Positions 1 to 9,725 of a stretch of DNA of 42,788 nucleotides are shown here, in pieces. The notes under the pieces were generated by a model. It made no database searches. It was not told where the DNA came from and saw only the letters and a program-made list of their open reading frames with translations. The position numbers and the translations under genes are program-made. The stretch's first letter is position 1. Every line of letters begins with the position of its first letter. The stretch comes from Chlorobiaceae bacterium (lineage in GTDB: Bacteria > Bacteroidota > Chlorobiia > Chlorobiales > Chlorobiaceae): assembly GCA_016931495.1 (NCBI GenBank), contig JAFGER010000027.1, positions 1 to 42,788 on the forward strand, written 5' to 3'.

Positions 1-3
1 AAC

Positions 4-86
4 CGGAGCGTACACGGAGTACGTGAGGATTTCGAGCACCACCCAACGCAGCAATCGTGACGCGCAATAAGTTTTTAGAGGTGCCC
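4..86 (+). repeat. Dispersed intergenic repeat, copy 1
   Basis: This block matches, as a reverse complement, the block at 7201-7285. The best shared stretches are CGTGAGGATTTCG and CCAACGCAGCAATC, followed by a shared CGCGCAA and GTTTTT. A short inverted repeat (CGTAC, 5-nt loop, GTACG) sits near its 5' end. No plausible protein runs through it. Two copies in opposite orientation in one window suggest a genome-wide dispersed element. That copy number, and any function, are inference. Confidence 0.7.
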
Positions 87-99
87 ACAAAAAGAAATT

Positions 100-155
100 G
101 GGCTAAAGCCCCTATTTATTTCGAGTTGTCCATAACCCCGGACTAAAGTCCGGGG
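100..155. repeat. Pair of REP-like palindromes
   Basis: Two perfect GC-armed palindromes lie close together: GGGCTAAAGCCC at 100-111 and a 20-bp palindrome with CCCCGGACT/AGTCCGGGG arms at 136-155. Both have the same plan, a GC-rich arm around a CTAAAG-type core. Related palindromes recur at 371-382 and 416-435. They could form hairpins in either transcript downstream of purA. No T-run follows, so they are not called terminators. Confidence 0.6.
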
Positions 156-208
156 CAATTATCAAGAGCTCTAAACAAGACGGGAATCCGATCTTGTATT
201 TGAGAGCA

Positions 209-435
209 ATCACCGCGCCTTCCCATTCTCAGGAGGGGTTCAGCCCGGCGGACATTCACTCTTACCTTCTCCTCTGTTGCCCCGGCGCTCCCATATTCAG
301 CCAGGTTTCAACCCGGCGGACTTTCGATCTTACATTCTCCCCTGTTGCCCCGGCGCTCCCATATTCAGCCGGGCTTTAGCCCGACGGATATTCGTTCTTA
401 CACTCTCTTCTGTTGCCCCGGCTTTCAAGCCGGGG
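209..435. repeat. 68-bp tandem repeat with palindromes
   Basis: About 3.3 direct copies with an exact 68-bp period. The segment TTGCCCCGGCGCTCCCATAT begins at 277 and again at 345, and the diverged third copy begins at 413. A degenerate first copy starts near 209. The last units contain GGGCTTTAGCCC (371-382) and a CCCCGGCTT/AAGCCGGGG hairpin (416-435). The copies differ by several substitutions, so the array is not very recent. The reading frames across it are by-products of the repeat. Confidence 0.75.
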
Positions 436-479
436 ACACGGAGCCCCCAAAAAACAGATCCCGGCTTCAGCCCAATCGC

Positions 480-2377
<1,898 letters not shown>

Positions 2378-2390
2378 GGGGAAATCCTTA

Positions 2391-2420
2391 TAAAAAAATC
2401 ACGCCGCATTTTTCGCGGCG
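2391..2420 (-). terminator. Terminator-like hairpin before engB
   Basis: On the minus strand a perfect 6-bp GC stem (CGCCGC/GCGGCG, 7-nt loop) is followed within three bases by seven T. It sits about 14 bp before the engB start codon, which leaves no room for a separate promoter between hairpin and gene. It may end transcription from the gene at 2554-2802, or act as a conditional attenuator for engB-purA. Confidence 0.6.
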
Positions 2421-2452
2421 CAGTGAGTGGCCAAGCTAAAAAACCCTGGAGG

Positions 2453-2476
2453 AAAAACCCAAAGGTTTGGGCTCGG
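2453..2476 (-). terminator. Second terminator-like hairpin
   Basis: On the minus strand CCCAA, a 4-nt loop and TTGGG are followed by TTTTT. The stem is weaker than that of the hairpin at 2391-2420. It lies about 80 bp past the stop codon of the 82-aa gene and is a plausible end for that transcript. Confidence 0.4.
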
Positions 2477-2553
2477 GACTGCCCCATAGCGCTGTTATCC
2501 GAACGATTTCGCTGATGGCGCAAATGACCCCGATCTCCTTTTTTCAAGAGAAC

Positions 2554-2802
2554 TTAACTGACTGACAGATAATCTTTCGCTTTCGTCGCGTCTTCAATGA
2601 CCTTCAGCCCGCAAAACACCTCCGAGTCGCCCACACGTTTCGGCCCGACCACTTTGTTCCTGAAGCGCTCCCGGATCTTCTTCATCAGCTCAGGATGAAC
2701 CGTCACCGATGAGGGATTATTGGCGGTACGAAATCCCACAAAAACAGCGGCCATTATTTCTTCTATGAAATAATCGCCGCCAACCTCATACTTCCGTTCC
2801 AT
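2554..2802 (-). CDS. Hypothetical protein, 82 aa
   Basis: I do not recognise this protein. It is 82 aa, soluble-looking, rich in basic residues in its second half, and has no signal peptide or membrane segment. A strong ribosome site (AGGGAGG) lies just before the ATG at 2802, which argues for a real translated gene although the spacing is short. Two terminator-like hairpins follow it, so it may be a separate transcript from engB-purA. No function is proposed. Confidence 0.55.
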   Translation of the reverse strand: MERKYEVGGDYFIEEIMAAVFVGFRTANNPSSVTVHPELMKKIRERFRNKVVGPKRVGDSEVFCGLKVIEDATKAKDYLSVS

Positions 2803-2839
2803 TTACCTCCCTGTTTGCATTTCCTGAATATACCCTTTT

Positions 2840-3112
2840 CACGCGCTAATCATCCTCTCCCTGTCGGCTGTCATCGCATCGAACGCACGTGGGCGACGGG
2901 TGCGGGGGCGGATACCGCTCTGGTCAGCGCGATTGGCGTAATCTGCCGCCCCCCCCCATTTGTCCTTGCGCCATCCGCACACGCTCTCCTGGCCCACATT
3001 GCCGACAATCGCGTTCCAGTAACGATCGGTTTCGGCCTGGTCGGCGGTTGCGACCTGAAATGAGAACGTTTCATTGTGCCTGAACTCGGGGCCGCCATTG
3101 AGGTACCGGCAC
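2840..3112 (-). pseudogene. Frameshifted fragment of a PhnB-like VOC protein
   Basis: The minus-strand frame reads LNGGPEFRHNETFSF, then DRYWNAI and CGWRKDKWG. This is the typical second half of PhnB-like (3-demethylubiquinone methyltransferase-like) proteins of the VOC fold. After DKWG the frame is lost at a run of nine G (2949-2957 on the plus strand). The expected continuation QITPIALTRAV then resumes in another frame and ends near 2871. The first 50-60 residues normal for the family are missing. I read it as a decayed gene, but a phase-variable tract or a base-calling error in the homopolymer could explain the frameshift, though not the missing N-terminus. Confidence 0.65.
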
Positions 3113-3315
3113 ACAATCTGCCTCAGGTGAGCCTGACAGCATTGTGAGTTATTGGTAAGTCATCGGAGACATGGAAGATGTTAGCAATTGATGTAATAAA
3201 ACAACCCGCATTCCCCTTCAATTCTGTAAATCCACTTGTCGTTAAAAAATATTCAAAACTGAATTTGTTCGATTTTGAATATTCATAAGCTATTCGTAAG
3301 CCGGATGAACAACCT

Positions 3316-3576
3316 TCACCGATAAACCTCTTTCCGATGCCCGATCCGAACGACAAGAACTGAAACGGTCTCATCCCGGATTTCGCAAATCACCCGATAA
3401 TCACCGATGCGATACCGCCAGAGGCCGGCATGATCGCCCCGCAACGCCTTGCCCGATGAGCGGGGATCGAGGGCAACGCGCGCTCTCAGAAATTTGAGAA
3501 TCCTCTTGGCCGCAGATTTATCCAGCTTGGCCAGCTCCTTTTCCGCCGACGCGGCAAACTCAATCTTCCAAACCAA
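3316..3576 (-). CDS. RelE/ParE-family toxin
   Basis: A small basic protein of the RelE/ParE toxin superfamily, whose members cut mRNA in the ribosome or inhibit gyrase. Hallmarks are VWKIEF at the start, EKELAKLDK, the RILKFL helix, a GKAL...[15 protein letters not shown] core and the C-terminal [15 protein letters not shown] prefer the TTG at 3576 (86 aa) because family members begin with this strand and GTGGAG lies a suitable distance upstream. The ATG at 3594 would add six residues. The gene overlaps the 3' end of the antitoxin gene by 17 bp, which is usual for such pairs. The family is clear; the target (RelE- or ParE-type) cannot be told. Confidence 0.85.
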   Translation of the reverse strand: MVWKIEFAASAEKELAKLDKSAAKRILKFLRARVALDPRSSGKALRGDHAGLWRYRIGDYRVICEIRDETVSVLVVRIGHRKEVYR

Positions 3577-3808
3577 GACGACGCTCCACTTCATCTATAT
3601 CAGAAACAGCCTCCTCACCCCGCCTCACGCGTTCGAGAACCTCTTCTGCCAGATAAATGTCTTCAAGATCATCGAGATGCTTCATGATGGCCTCGCGAAC
3701 ATACCAGGTCTTGGTTCGGCCAGTTCTTTTGGCAAGGTTATCCAGCCGTTGGCCGACACTCTTCGGAATACGAATTCCGATCATCTGATCCGCCTTTTCC
3801 TTTTCCAT
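3560..3808 (-). CDS. RelB/RHH-type antitoxin
   Basis: An 82-aa antitoxin with an N-terminal ribbon-helix-helix DNA-binding region ([21 protein letters not shown], then YVREAI) and an acidic helical C-terminus that should wrap the toxin. It should neutralise the overlapping downstream toxin and repress its own promoter. The start is uncertain. The ATG at 3808 has GGGAG only one base away, while the ATG at 3784 gives the more typical N-terminus MIGIRIP with AAGGCGG upstream. A pair of ACATGT boxes lies 15 bp before 3808. Confidence 0.85.
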   Translation of the reverse strand: MEKEKADQMIGIRIPKSVGQRLDNLAKRTGRTKTWYVREAIMKHLDDLEDIYLAEEVLERVRRGEEAVSDIDEVERRLGLED

Positions 3809-3822
3809 ACTCCCTTCGTATT

Positions 3823-3848
3823 ACATGTTGATCAATGCTGAACATGTT
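3823..3848. promoter_or_regulatory. Candidate operator of the toxin-antitoxin pair
   Basis: Two palindromic ACATGT boxes (3823-3828 and 3842-3847, the second extended to AACATGTT) are spaced 19 bp apart, just upstream of the antitoxin gene. Two short palindromes about two helical turns apart suit binding of two ribbon-helix-helix dimers. A TAATAC that could serve as a -10 overlaps the proximal box on the minus strand. The binding itself is inference. Confidence 0.5.
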
Positions 3849-4057
3849 AGACAAAAACGCCCCAAACTCAAACATTTGTTGCAAACAAATCCCGCCGGAC
3901 TGCTTTTCAAGCAAAGAGTTAAACGTAACCTCGCACCACAGGAACAAGGTTATGATGAAGAGCGGGTTCGTAATCAGGGCATTCCACCACCACCGCTGCC
4001 TGGCGCGAAGGGCATTCAGCCCCTCGCAAAAGCCAGAGCAGCGACTCACGAAAAATC

Positions 4058-5293
4058 TTATTTGTAGTCGAAATTCTTCTTCGCGGCCTGCGTTCGCAGG
4101 TTTTCGAGAATCACCGTTCCAAGGCTCTTTGAATCGGCGGTTTCCCGCTCTTTCTGCTGAACGTAGGCATCCCGTTTTTTGCTGAGCGCGGAAATCTGCG
4201 CTTTCAGGCTTTCGCGTTCCGCTTTTTTCTGCTGCACATAACTGCCGATCTCTTTGGGAGATTTGCCTTTCAGCTCATCGGGAAGGCTCTCCTTTTTGAG
4301 TCCCTCAACCGTAACGGTTTTGTTGTCAATGGCATCGACAAGATCCCAGCCGGAAGCCTTGTACAGAGACGAACCTTTCGTGGCCGCCCGTTCAGCCGCA
4401 ACCGGGGCCGACATTGCCGCGGCGTTCCTGTCCTGCATAGACTGCCTGGCCAGTCGCTCTTTGCCTTGTTCGCCATAAGGAACGTAGGTATCGTTGAGCC
4501 TGCCATTGAGTATCATGAGGTCATCGTCGTAGGGAGTGACGATGCCCCTTGTCGAGCGGTCGCTGTCGATGGCGAAATAACTGCCGCCGCCGATCGCTGC
4601 TCCGCGTTTCCAGAGCCCCTGGACACCGGCATAATAGTTGCCGCAATAGATGGTGTTGACCGCGACATCGCGCTCGGCGGCCCAGCGGCATGCCGCCTCA
4701 TAGCTCACCTCACCCTGGTCGAACGGCTCATTGCCGGCGATGTAGATCAGTTTCAGCCCATCGTGGGAGCTGTTCCACCTCAACTGGTTCAGGCTGCTGC
4801 CGATCACGTGGCCGCAATACTCCGAACCGCCGTTGGTGGTCAGCGAAAAGAGCGCTTCGGAGAGCAGATCGAGATCTTCGGTGAACGGGACGACCTGACG
4901 AATGTAGCCAGATCTGGCAGAGAGGCCGTTGTTGCCGTATTCGTAAAGCGCAACCTGCAGGCGGATCGGCTCGCCCCTTTTGCGCATTCTCGACACCTCG
5001 TTGACGATGCGCCAGAGCTGGCTCTTTGCCTGGCTGATCAGGCCGTCCATGCTGTTGCTCGTATCAAGCAACAGAGCAAGCTGCACCAGCTTGTAGTCCG
5101 ACGGGCACTGCCCCTTGACTGGTCTCAGGTTGTCATACTCTTGCGCATACTTCGCGAATGCTTTTCTCAGCGATTGGTCGCGAATTGGCTGCACTTCGGA
5201 ACGTCCGGCTTCGGTTACGGTTTTCGCTTCGAGGATGGCGTTGCCGGGCAGGACGGTGGCCGCAAGCAGCAGTGAGATCAGTTGTTTTTTCAT
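4058..5293 (-). CDS. Exported von Willebrand factor A domain protein
   Basis: The protein is 411 aa. Residues 1-24 look like a Sec signal peptide (MKKQ, a hydrophobic run, then a small-residue site). A vWFA domain begins near residue 68. Its metal-site motif is DTSNS at 77-81, preceded by the hydrophobic strand LVQLALLL. Later elements such as TTNGGSEYCG and LIYIAGNEPFDQG fit the same fold. The last 80 residues are charged and probably coiled coil (KKAERESLKAQISALSKKRD). It is likely a periplasmic protein that binds a partner through the metal site. No MoxR-like ATPase or other usual vWFA partner lies nearby. The exact role is unknown. Confidence 0.8.
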   Translation of the reverse strand: MKKQLISLLLAATVLPGNAILEAKTVTEAGRSEVQPIRDQSLRKAFAKYAQEYDNLRPVKGQCPSDYKLVQLALLLDTSNSMDGLISQAKSQLWRIVNEVSRMRKRGEPIRLQVALYEYGNNGLSARSGYIRQVVPFTEDLDLLSEALFSLTTNGGSEYCGHVIGSSLNQLRWNSSHDGLKLIYIAGNEPFDQGEVSYEAACRWAAERDVAVNTIYCGNYYAGVQGLWKRGAAIGGGSYFAIDSDRSTRGIVTPYDDDLMILNGRLNDTYVPYGEQGKERLARQSMQDRNAAAMSAPVAAERAATKGSSLYKASGWDLVDAIDNKTVTVEGLKKESLPDELKGKSPKEIGSYVQQKKAERESLKAQISALSKKRDAYVQQKERETADSKSLGTVILENLRTQAAKKNFDYK

Positions 5294-5398
5294 CGGGGTG
5301 CTTGAGGATGAGTTGGAAAAAGCCTGTACGCCTTTGACGCTGCTCCGGATGACCTCTTGTGCGCCCGCTTGAAATAAAACTTCCTGCCCCCGGACTCG

Positions 5399-7036
5399 TC
5401 ACCCCCCGCCGACGCCCCCATACCGAATCCCCGCCAATGCGGTCATCTCCCGCTTCCAGCTTACGAGGTCGGAAACGGTGAAGCGGTTGAGGTGGTCGTG
5501 GCCGCAGGCTCTTGCCATGACCTGCATCATGGCGACGGAGTTGCGCAAAAAGCGGTACACCCGTTGCGCGGCGTGGTCGATCTTGAGGCGCTGGCGCAAT
5601 TCGGGATCTTGGGTCGCAACGCCGACGGGGCAGTGGTTGTTGTGGCAGGCGCGCATCCCGAGGCAGCCCGCGGCCTGGATCGCTGCGTTGCCGAGGGCGA
5701 CGGCATCGGCTCCGAGGGCGAGCGCCTTGATGAAGTCGGACTCGGTGCGCAAGCCGCCGGTGATGACGAGGCTGACATGGTTGGCGGCGCTCTTGTCGAG
5801 ATGCCGCCGCGCCCGCGCCAGCGCCGGGATGGTCGGCACGGAAATGTTGTTTTTCAGCAGATTCGGCGATGCTCCGGTTCCGCCGCCGCGACCGTCGAGG
5901 ATGACGTAGTCCGCGCCCGCTTCGATGGCAAAGTCGAGGTCGGCCTCGATGTGTTGCGCCGAGAGCTTGAAGCCGATGGGAATGCCGCCGGTCGCTTCAC
6001 GGACACGTTCGGCCATTTCAGCGAACTCTTCGGGCGTGCGCAGATTGCGGAAGTGAGACGGGGCGTGGGCCTCGCAGTGCGGTTCGAGGCCTCGCACGCG
6101 GGCGATCTCTTCGGTGACCTTTTCCGCCGGAAGCAACCCGCCCACGCCGGTTTTGGCGGCCTGCCCGGCCTTGAAGTGAAACGCCTGGCAGCGCGTGACC
6201 TGCTCCATGTCGAAGCCAAACTCGGCAGGCGCAAGCTCATAGAAGTACCGGGAGTTTTCGGCCCGCTCCGCTTCGAGCATCCCGCCTTCGCCGGAGCAGA
6301 TGCCGGTACCGGCCAGTTCGGCCCCTCGTGCCAGGGCGATCTTGACCTCACGGCTGAGCGCCCCGTAACTCATGTCGGTGACGAGCAGGGGAATGTCGAG
6401 GCACAGCGGCCTCTTGGCACGAGGGCCGATGACCACGTCGGTGCCTACGGGCGCATCATCGTCGAGCGGCTGGACGGCGAGCTGGGCGGTGAGAATCTGG
6501 ATGTCGTCCCATTGCGGCAGCTGGTCGCCCGGCACGCCCATGGCCGAAACCGGCCCCTGCGGCGAAAAGCTGGCGGGATCGGTTTCGGCAAGCTGATGAA
6601 TGTGGCTGTTGTGAGGCTCCTCCGGGCCACCGTGGATGTCGGCGTAGAGGCCCTGATACGTTTCGCGGTTCCACGGCTGGGGATGACAGCGCGCCCAGCC
6701 GGCAATCTCGTTTTCATCGACAAGCACCGCGTCGGCCTCCCGGTCGATCCACGCCCGGAACCGGTGAAGCGCCTCCTCGTTGTTGTACTCGCTCACTCCT
6801 GTATCGAGGCGATAGTCCCAGTGGTGCACCCCGCAGATGAGGTTGTCGCCCTGCACGAAACCGTCGGCCATGAGCGCGCCCCGGTGCAAGCAGCGCCCGT
6901 AGAGCACCGAGACTTCGTCTCCGTGCCGGATCACGACAAGGTCAACCTCGCCGACCAGCGCGTAGTGGGGTTTTCTGTCTTTGAGTTCGCTCCAGATCGC
7001 GACCTTGGTCTTCTTCATGGAAACACTCTGAGTCAT
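5399..7036 (-). CDS. Rieske / FMN glutamate synthase domain fusion protein
   Basis: The protein is 545 aa and has two parts. Residues 20-110 form a Rieske [2Fe-2S] domain with C49-x-H51 and C68-x2-H71. From about 160 to the end is the FMN-binding glutamate synthase domain, with VTDMSYGALS, GTGICSGEGGM, a GGGTGASP phosphate-binding region and a [3Fe-4S] motif C458-x5-C464-x4-C469. It has no glutaminase domain, so it cannot by itself use glutamine as classical GltB does. A redox role in which the Rieske cluster feeds or drains the FMN is likely. The start at 7036 is backed by AGAGGT 7 bp upstream. The substrate is unknown. Confidence 0.85.
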   Translation of the reverse strand: MTQSVSMKKTKVAIWSELKDRKPHYALVGEVDLVVIRHGDEVSVLYGRCLHRGALMADGFVQGDNLICGVHHWDYRLDTGVSEYNNEEALHRFRAWIDREADAVLVDENEIAGWARCHPQPWNRETYQGLYADIHGGPEEPHNSHIHQLAETDPASFSPQGPVSAMGVPGDQLPQWDDIQILTAQLAVQPLDDDAPVGTDVVIGPRAKRPLCLDIPLLVTDMSYGALSREVKIALARGAELAGTGICSGEGGMLEAERAENSRYFYELAPAEFGFDMEQVTRCQAFHFKAGQAAKTGVGGLLPAEKVTEEIARVRGLEPHCEAHAPSHFRNLRTPEEFAEMAERVREATGGIPIGFKLSAQHIEADLDFAIEAGADYVILDGRGGGTGASPNLLKNNISVPTIPALARARRHLDKSAANHVSLVITGGLRTESDFIKALALGADAVALGNAAIQAAGCLGMRACHNNHCPVGVATQDPELRQRLKIDHAAQRVYRFLRNSVAMMQVMARACGHDHLNRFTVSDLVSWKREMTALAGIRYGGVGGG

Positions 7037-7200
7037 TTTGGTTACCTCTGGTTATGCGATCAGCCAAATCCCGCTGCAGCGTCGGCTGGACGGCGAGAGT
7101 TCTTGCTGACTTTTTTAAAGATACCTGAAAATGCTCTCTTTCCGGCTGTTCGCTGGCGTAAGGCTGAACAGATAACGCTTCGAGGTAGGGACACTCCCGT

Positions 7201-7285
7201 GGCGCATCGAAAAACCTTTTGCGCGCCATGATTGCTGCGTTGGTTGGTACTCGCGAAATCCTCACGGACTCAAAGTACGCGGCTC
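7201..7285 (-). repeat. Dispersed intergenic repeat, copy 2
   Basis: This is the inverted counterpart of the block at 4-86, with the same cores CGTGAGGATTTCG and CCAACGCAGCAATC. It lies between the Rieske fusion gene and the AT-rich FemAB-like gene, at the edge of a change in base composition. A short reading frame across it is most likely a by-product of the repeat. Confidence 0.7.
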
Positions 7286-7324
7286 GCTCATGACTCTTTT
7301 TCGGGGGAACCTGAACAACATCCG

Positions 7325-8383
7325 TTACTCTTGTATGCGAACGAGCTCATTTTCCTTTTTTGCAAAACAAACTGTTTCAGACAGGCCGTCATAGAGCCTG
7401 ATCTTCTCTTTTGCATCCTGACCGGAGAAGCATGCAACAGCAAGCGAATCATTTTTTTCGTGATAAATAAACGGATTACTCCTAAAGAAACCGAATGCTC
7501 CATCCGTTAAACTTACCGGAATCAGAAGAAGATGATTTCTGTATTTACTCTTAATCGATACTCCCCATTTCTTTTTATAATTCAGCACCCCATCATTGAT
7601 AAAAGCCCTTGAATAACCAAAATCAACCGCATCATAGCCCAGACCTTGAAGATACTCAAGGGAAAAATAGTAGGTGGCTGCAATTACCCCGGTTTTCCAG
7701 TAATCCAAATCACCACCAATCAGCCCGTTTCGCCACAACACCGCTCTCCCACCTTTTTCGCGAATGATCAGAACCCCGCCAACCGCCTGCTCTCCCGACT
7801 TGACAAGCAGCAACTCGCACTCACCCTTTTCAACTTTCTCGATTATAGCCGAAAGCTTGACAGGAAGTATTTTTTTATCATGCCGGACCTGCATATAGGG
7901 CACCAACATATCATAATAAAACGTTTTGACCTCATCAATGCTGATCGTCACCCTGTATGCAAGCCTGTTTTTTCTGATTTTCCGCAAATCAGACTTTACA
8001 GACTCACTCAACTTATCGAGAGGCAACGCTGTGGTGGTACTGACCCATACAGGAATTGAAAAATGATTTTTCGGGTCACTCGTCCTAAAACAGCTCCCCC
8101 TGGCTGTTTTAAAAAGAAGGTTTACGCTCATCCTGTATTTATAAAGGAAATAGAGTATTGAGAGCTGATCTTTATCTCTCTTGCAAATCTCACCACATAT
8201 TTCTTTATAAACCAATTCCGAGATATAGTTTTTCAGTTCCTCCTTGCCAACAAAGAAGATATTCACCACCTCTCCCGTCTCTTTTTCCTTTCCAGAGATA
8301 TACCAGAGATCAGCTCTTTTAAAAAGAGAAGAAATGGGATTTGAAGAAGATGAAAACAACAGATAAAAAAGTTCTCTCAGCAT
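7325..8383 (-). CDS. FemAB/GNAT-like acyltransferase
   Basis: The protein is 352 aa. The middle contains KSDLRKIRKNRLAYRV, like the basic helix of FemAB-type proteins. The C-terminal half has GGVLIIREKGGRAVLWRNG, then YLQGLGYDAVDFGYSRAFIN and YKKKWG, the usual ending of a FemAB or BioF2-like GNAT fold. Such enzymes transfer aminoacyl or acyl groups to peptidoglycan, polysaccharide or lipid. There is no signal peptide. The DNA is clearly more AT-rich than its neighbours and a dispersed repeat flanks it, which suggests horizontal gain. The start (ATG at 8383) has only a weak ribosome site. The substrate cannot be deduced. Confidence 0.7.
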   Translation of the reverse strand: MLRELFYLLFSSSSNPISSLFKRADLWYISGKEKETGEVVNIFFVGKEELKNYISELVYKEICGEICKRDKDQLSILYFLYKYRMSVNLLFKTARGSCFRTSDPKNHFSIPVWVSTTTALPLDKLSESVKSDLRKIRKNRLAYRVTISIDEVKTFYYDMLVPYMQVRHDKKILPVKLSAIIEKVEKGECELLLVKSGEQAVGGVLIIREKGGRAVLWRNGLIGGDLDYWKTGVIAATYYFSLEYLQGLGYDAVDFGYSRAFINDGVLNYKKKWGVSIKSKYRNHLLLIPVSLTDGAFGFFRSNPFIYHEKNDSLAVACFSGQDAKEKIRLYDGLSETVCFAKKENELVRIQE

Positions 8384-8445
8384 CCTGATTTATTATTTTA
8401 CTGCGGCCATCAAAAACATAGATACCCTCAAGCACCGCTTTTGCT

Positions 8446-8505
8446 CCTGTCATTCCGGGCGAAGCAACCTCAGATTCTTCGTTTCACTTCGTCCCGCCCA
8501 GCCAG
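8446..8505. repeat. Degenerate dispersed palindromic repeat
   Basis: TGTCATTCCGGGCGAAGC followed by GATTCTTCGTTTCACTTCG resembles a decayed copy of the common TGTCATTCCG...GCGAAG intergenic palindrome seen in many bacterial genomes. Only one arm is well kept. This is recognition from memory rather than an in-window match. Confidence 0.3.
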
Positions 8506-8580
8506 AACATCGATCAATCCGAACCACGCCATCAGCGCCAGTCTCCACTCGCCTTTTCAGCAGAGGTTCGGCTCCGGCAT

Positions 8581-9363
8581 TCACTTCAACTCCCAGCTCC
8601 GGTGTAACGATTGCCCTCTTCCGGCAAGAACCCGGCTGATATCGTCATAGTATTCCGGAACGAACGTGTCGGTGGAACCGGCGGGACGGTGCGTTTTTGC
8701 CCAATGGATGCCGATCAGCGCCAGCCCGGAGTTGAACACGGCAAAAGTCGGCCCGCCGGAATCGCCCGGCCCGAGCCAGGCCTCGTCACCGCCTGCCAAC
8801 GGAAGATCGCGGCCGTCGTAGTCGTACCAGATGATGAAAGCCCTCGATCCGCCGATCTTCATCAGATCGAAGCGGTCGAGCACGTTCCTTCCGAGCCGGT
8901 GATTCACGCCGTAATTGTAGAGCTCAAGCCCAAGATAGGTGTTTGAAGCGGGTAGAACCGGAACCGGGTAACGCTCGATCGAGGCATCAACGCTCACCGA
9001 CCGGTCGAACCAGCCGACCCAGAGGTCCGTCGTCCCGACTCGCGCTCCGCCGGTAACCGTGTAGGTGTAGCTCGGCCCGGCGAGCACATTGGAGGCCCAG
9101 AACGTCACTTTCGCGCCCACGGCCGGATGGCGGTGAACCGACGAAAGAAAACAGTTGTCGGACACCAGCGTTGCCCAGGTTCCTGCGCTGCAAATGCCGA
9201 CTCCCGAGAAATCGTAACGCCCGCCGACGAAAGCCTTGTCGCCCCCGCCGTAAAAGCGGTAGTGGCGCGCCGGGTTGTACTGGCGCACAAGCATGACGCT
9301 CCGGGCAACCGACGGCCACAAAAACATCAGCGCAACCAGCAGTGATGACAGAAACCTTCTCAT
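8581..9363 (-). CDS. Exported trypsin-like serine protease
   Basis: The protein is 260 aa. Residues 1-21 are a signal peptide (MRRF, a hydrophobic run, then a site after VARS). The chymotrypsin-fold triad is readable: His77 in LSSVHRHP, a likely Asp113 in TDLWVGWF and Ser202 in GPGDSGGP. It should act in the periplasm or outside the cell, and the domain fills nearly the whole mature chain. The ribosome site GAGGTGA precedes the ATG at 9363. It is divergent from a second, unrelated-looking trypsin-fold protease across a 362-bp gap. The substrate is unknown, and the match is by motifs rather than close family membership. Confidence 0.75.
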   Translation of the reverse strand: MRRFLSSLLVALMFLWPSVARSVMLVRQYNPARHYRFYGGGDKAFVGGRYDFSGVGICSAGTWATLVSDNCFLSSVHRHPAVGAKVTFWASNVLAGPSYTYTVTGGARVGTTDLWVGWFDRSVSVDASIERYPVPVLPASNTYLGLELYNYGVNHRLGRNVLDRFDLMKIGGSRAFIIWYDYDGRDLPLAGGDEAWLGPGDSGGPTFAVFNSGLALIGIHWAKTHRPAGSTDTFVPEYYDDISRVLAGRGQSLHRSWELK

Positions 9364-9725
9364 GGCTCACCTCATGGATGCAACCGCTCCGGGAACATGC
9401 AACAATACGGGAATCTCTTTTTGAGAAAATAATCCAAAATTTGCAGAACCGCCCGTATGCGTCCCTTTCAAAACCATCAGGCCGATCGATCCTGAAAATC
9501 ACGGCGGCTTTTTGCAGAATGCGAAAATTCACCAAACACCGGTTTCAGGACATGAAAGCGCTCTTGCCGTTCAAAACTTTACGGCACAGAAACTTGCAAG
9601 ACTTATGAACCGATGCTGCCTCTCCCCGCGTACGGCGTGATGCGCTGTACGGTTTGCCGCCATCCTTTCGTATCTTGAAAGGTGCAGTATGCTTCCTTTC
9701 CAATTCAAAAACAAAGGAGCGCATC
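9364..9725. other. Divergent intergenic region between two protease genes
   Basis: This 362-bp region should hold both promoters. I see no convincing gene. The only clear signal is AAAGGAG at 9713-9719, the ribosome site of the plus-strand protease. The short frames that cross it have no recognisable features. Confidence 0.5.

Noticed and set aside
209-435. Possible CRISPR array
   Set aside because: The 68-bp units abut each other without unique spacers and diverge from one another; no cas genes are present.
416-435. Terminator for purA
   Set aside because: The hairpin is strong but no T-run follows on the minus strand, and the same palindrome type recurs as a repeat.
2815-3063. A plus-strand gene over the VOC fragment
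   Set aside because: The minus strand carries recognisable PhnB-like motifs; the plus-strand frame has none.
3123-3374. A minus-strand 83-codon frame after the toxin
   Set aside because: It overlaps the conserved end of the toxin gene and has no family features.
3738-4049. A minus-strand 103-codon frame rich in Trp and hydrophobic residues
   Set aside because: It overlaps the antitoxin gene and the operator, has no clear ribosome site and looks like a chance frame or repeat fragment.
5492-7231. A long plus-strand open frame opposite the Rieske-FMN gene
   Set aside because: It has no family features and lies over a gene with clear iron-sulfur motifs.
9342-9608. A plus-strand 88-codon frame in the gap between the two proteases
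   Set aside because: It overlaps the signal-peptide end of the minus-strand protease and shows no domain or ribosome site.
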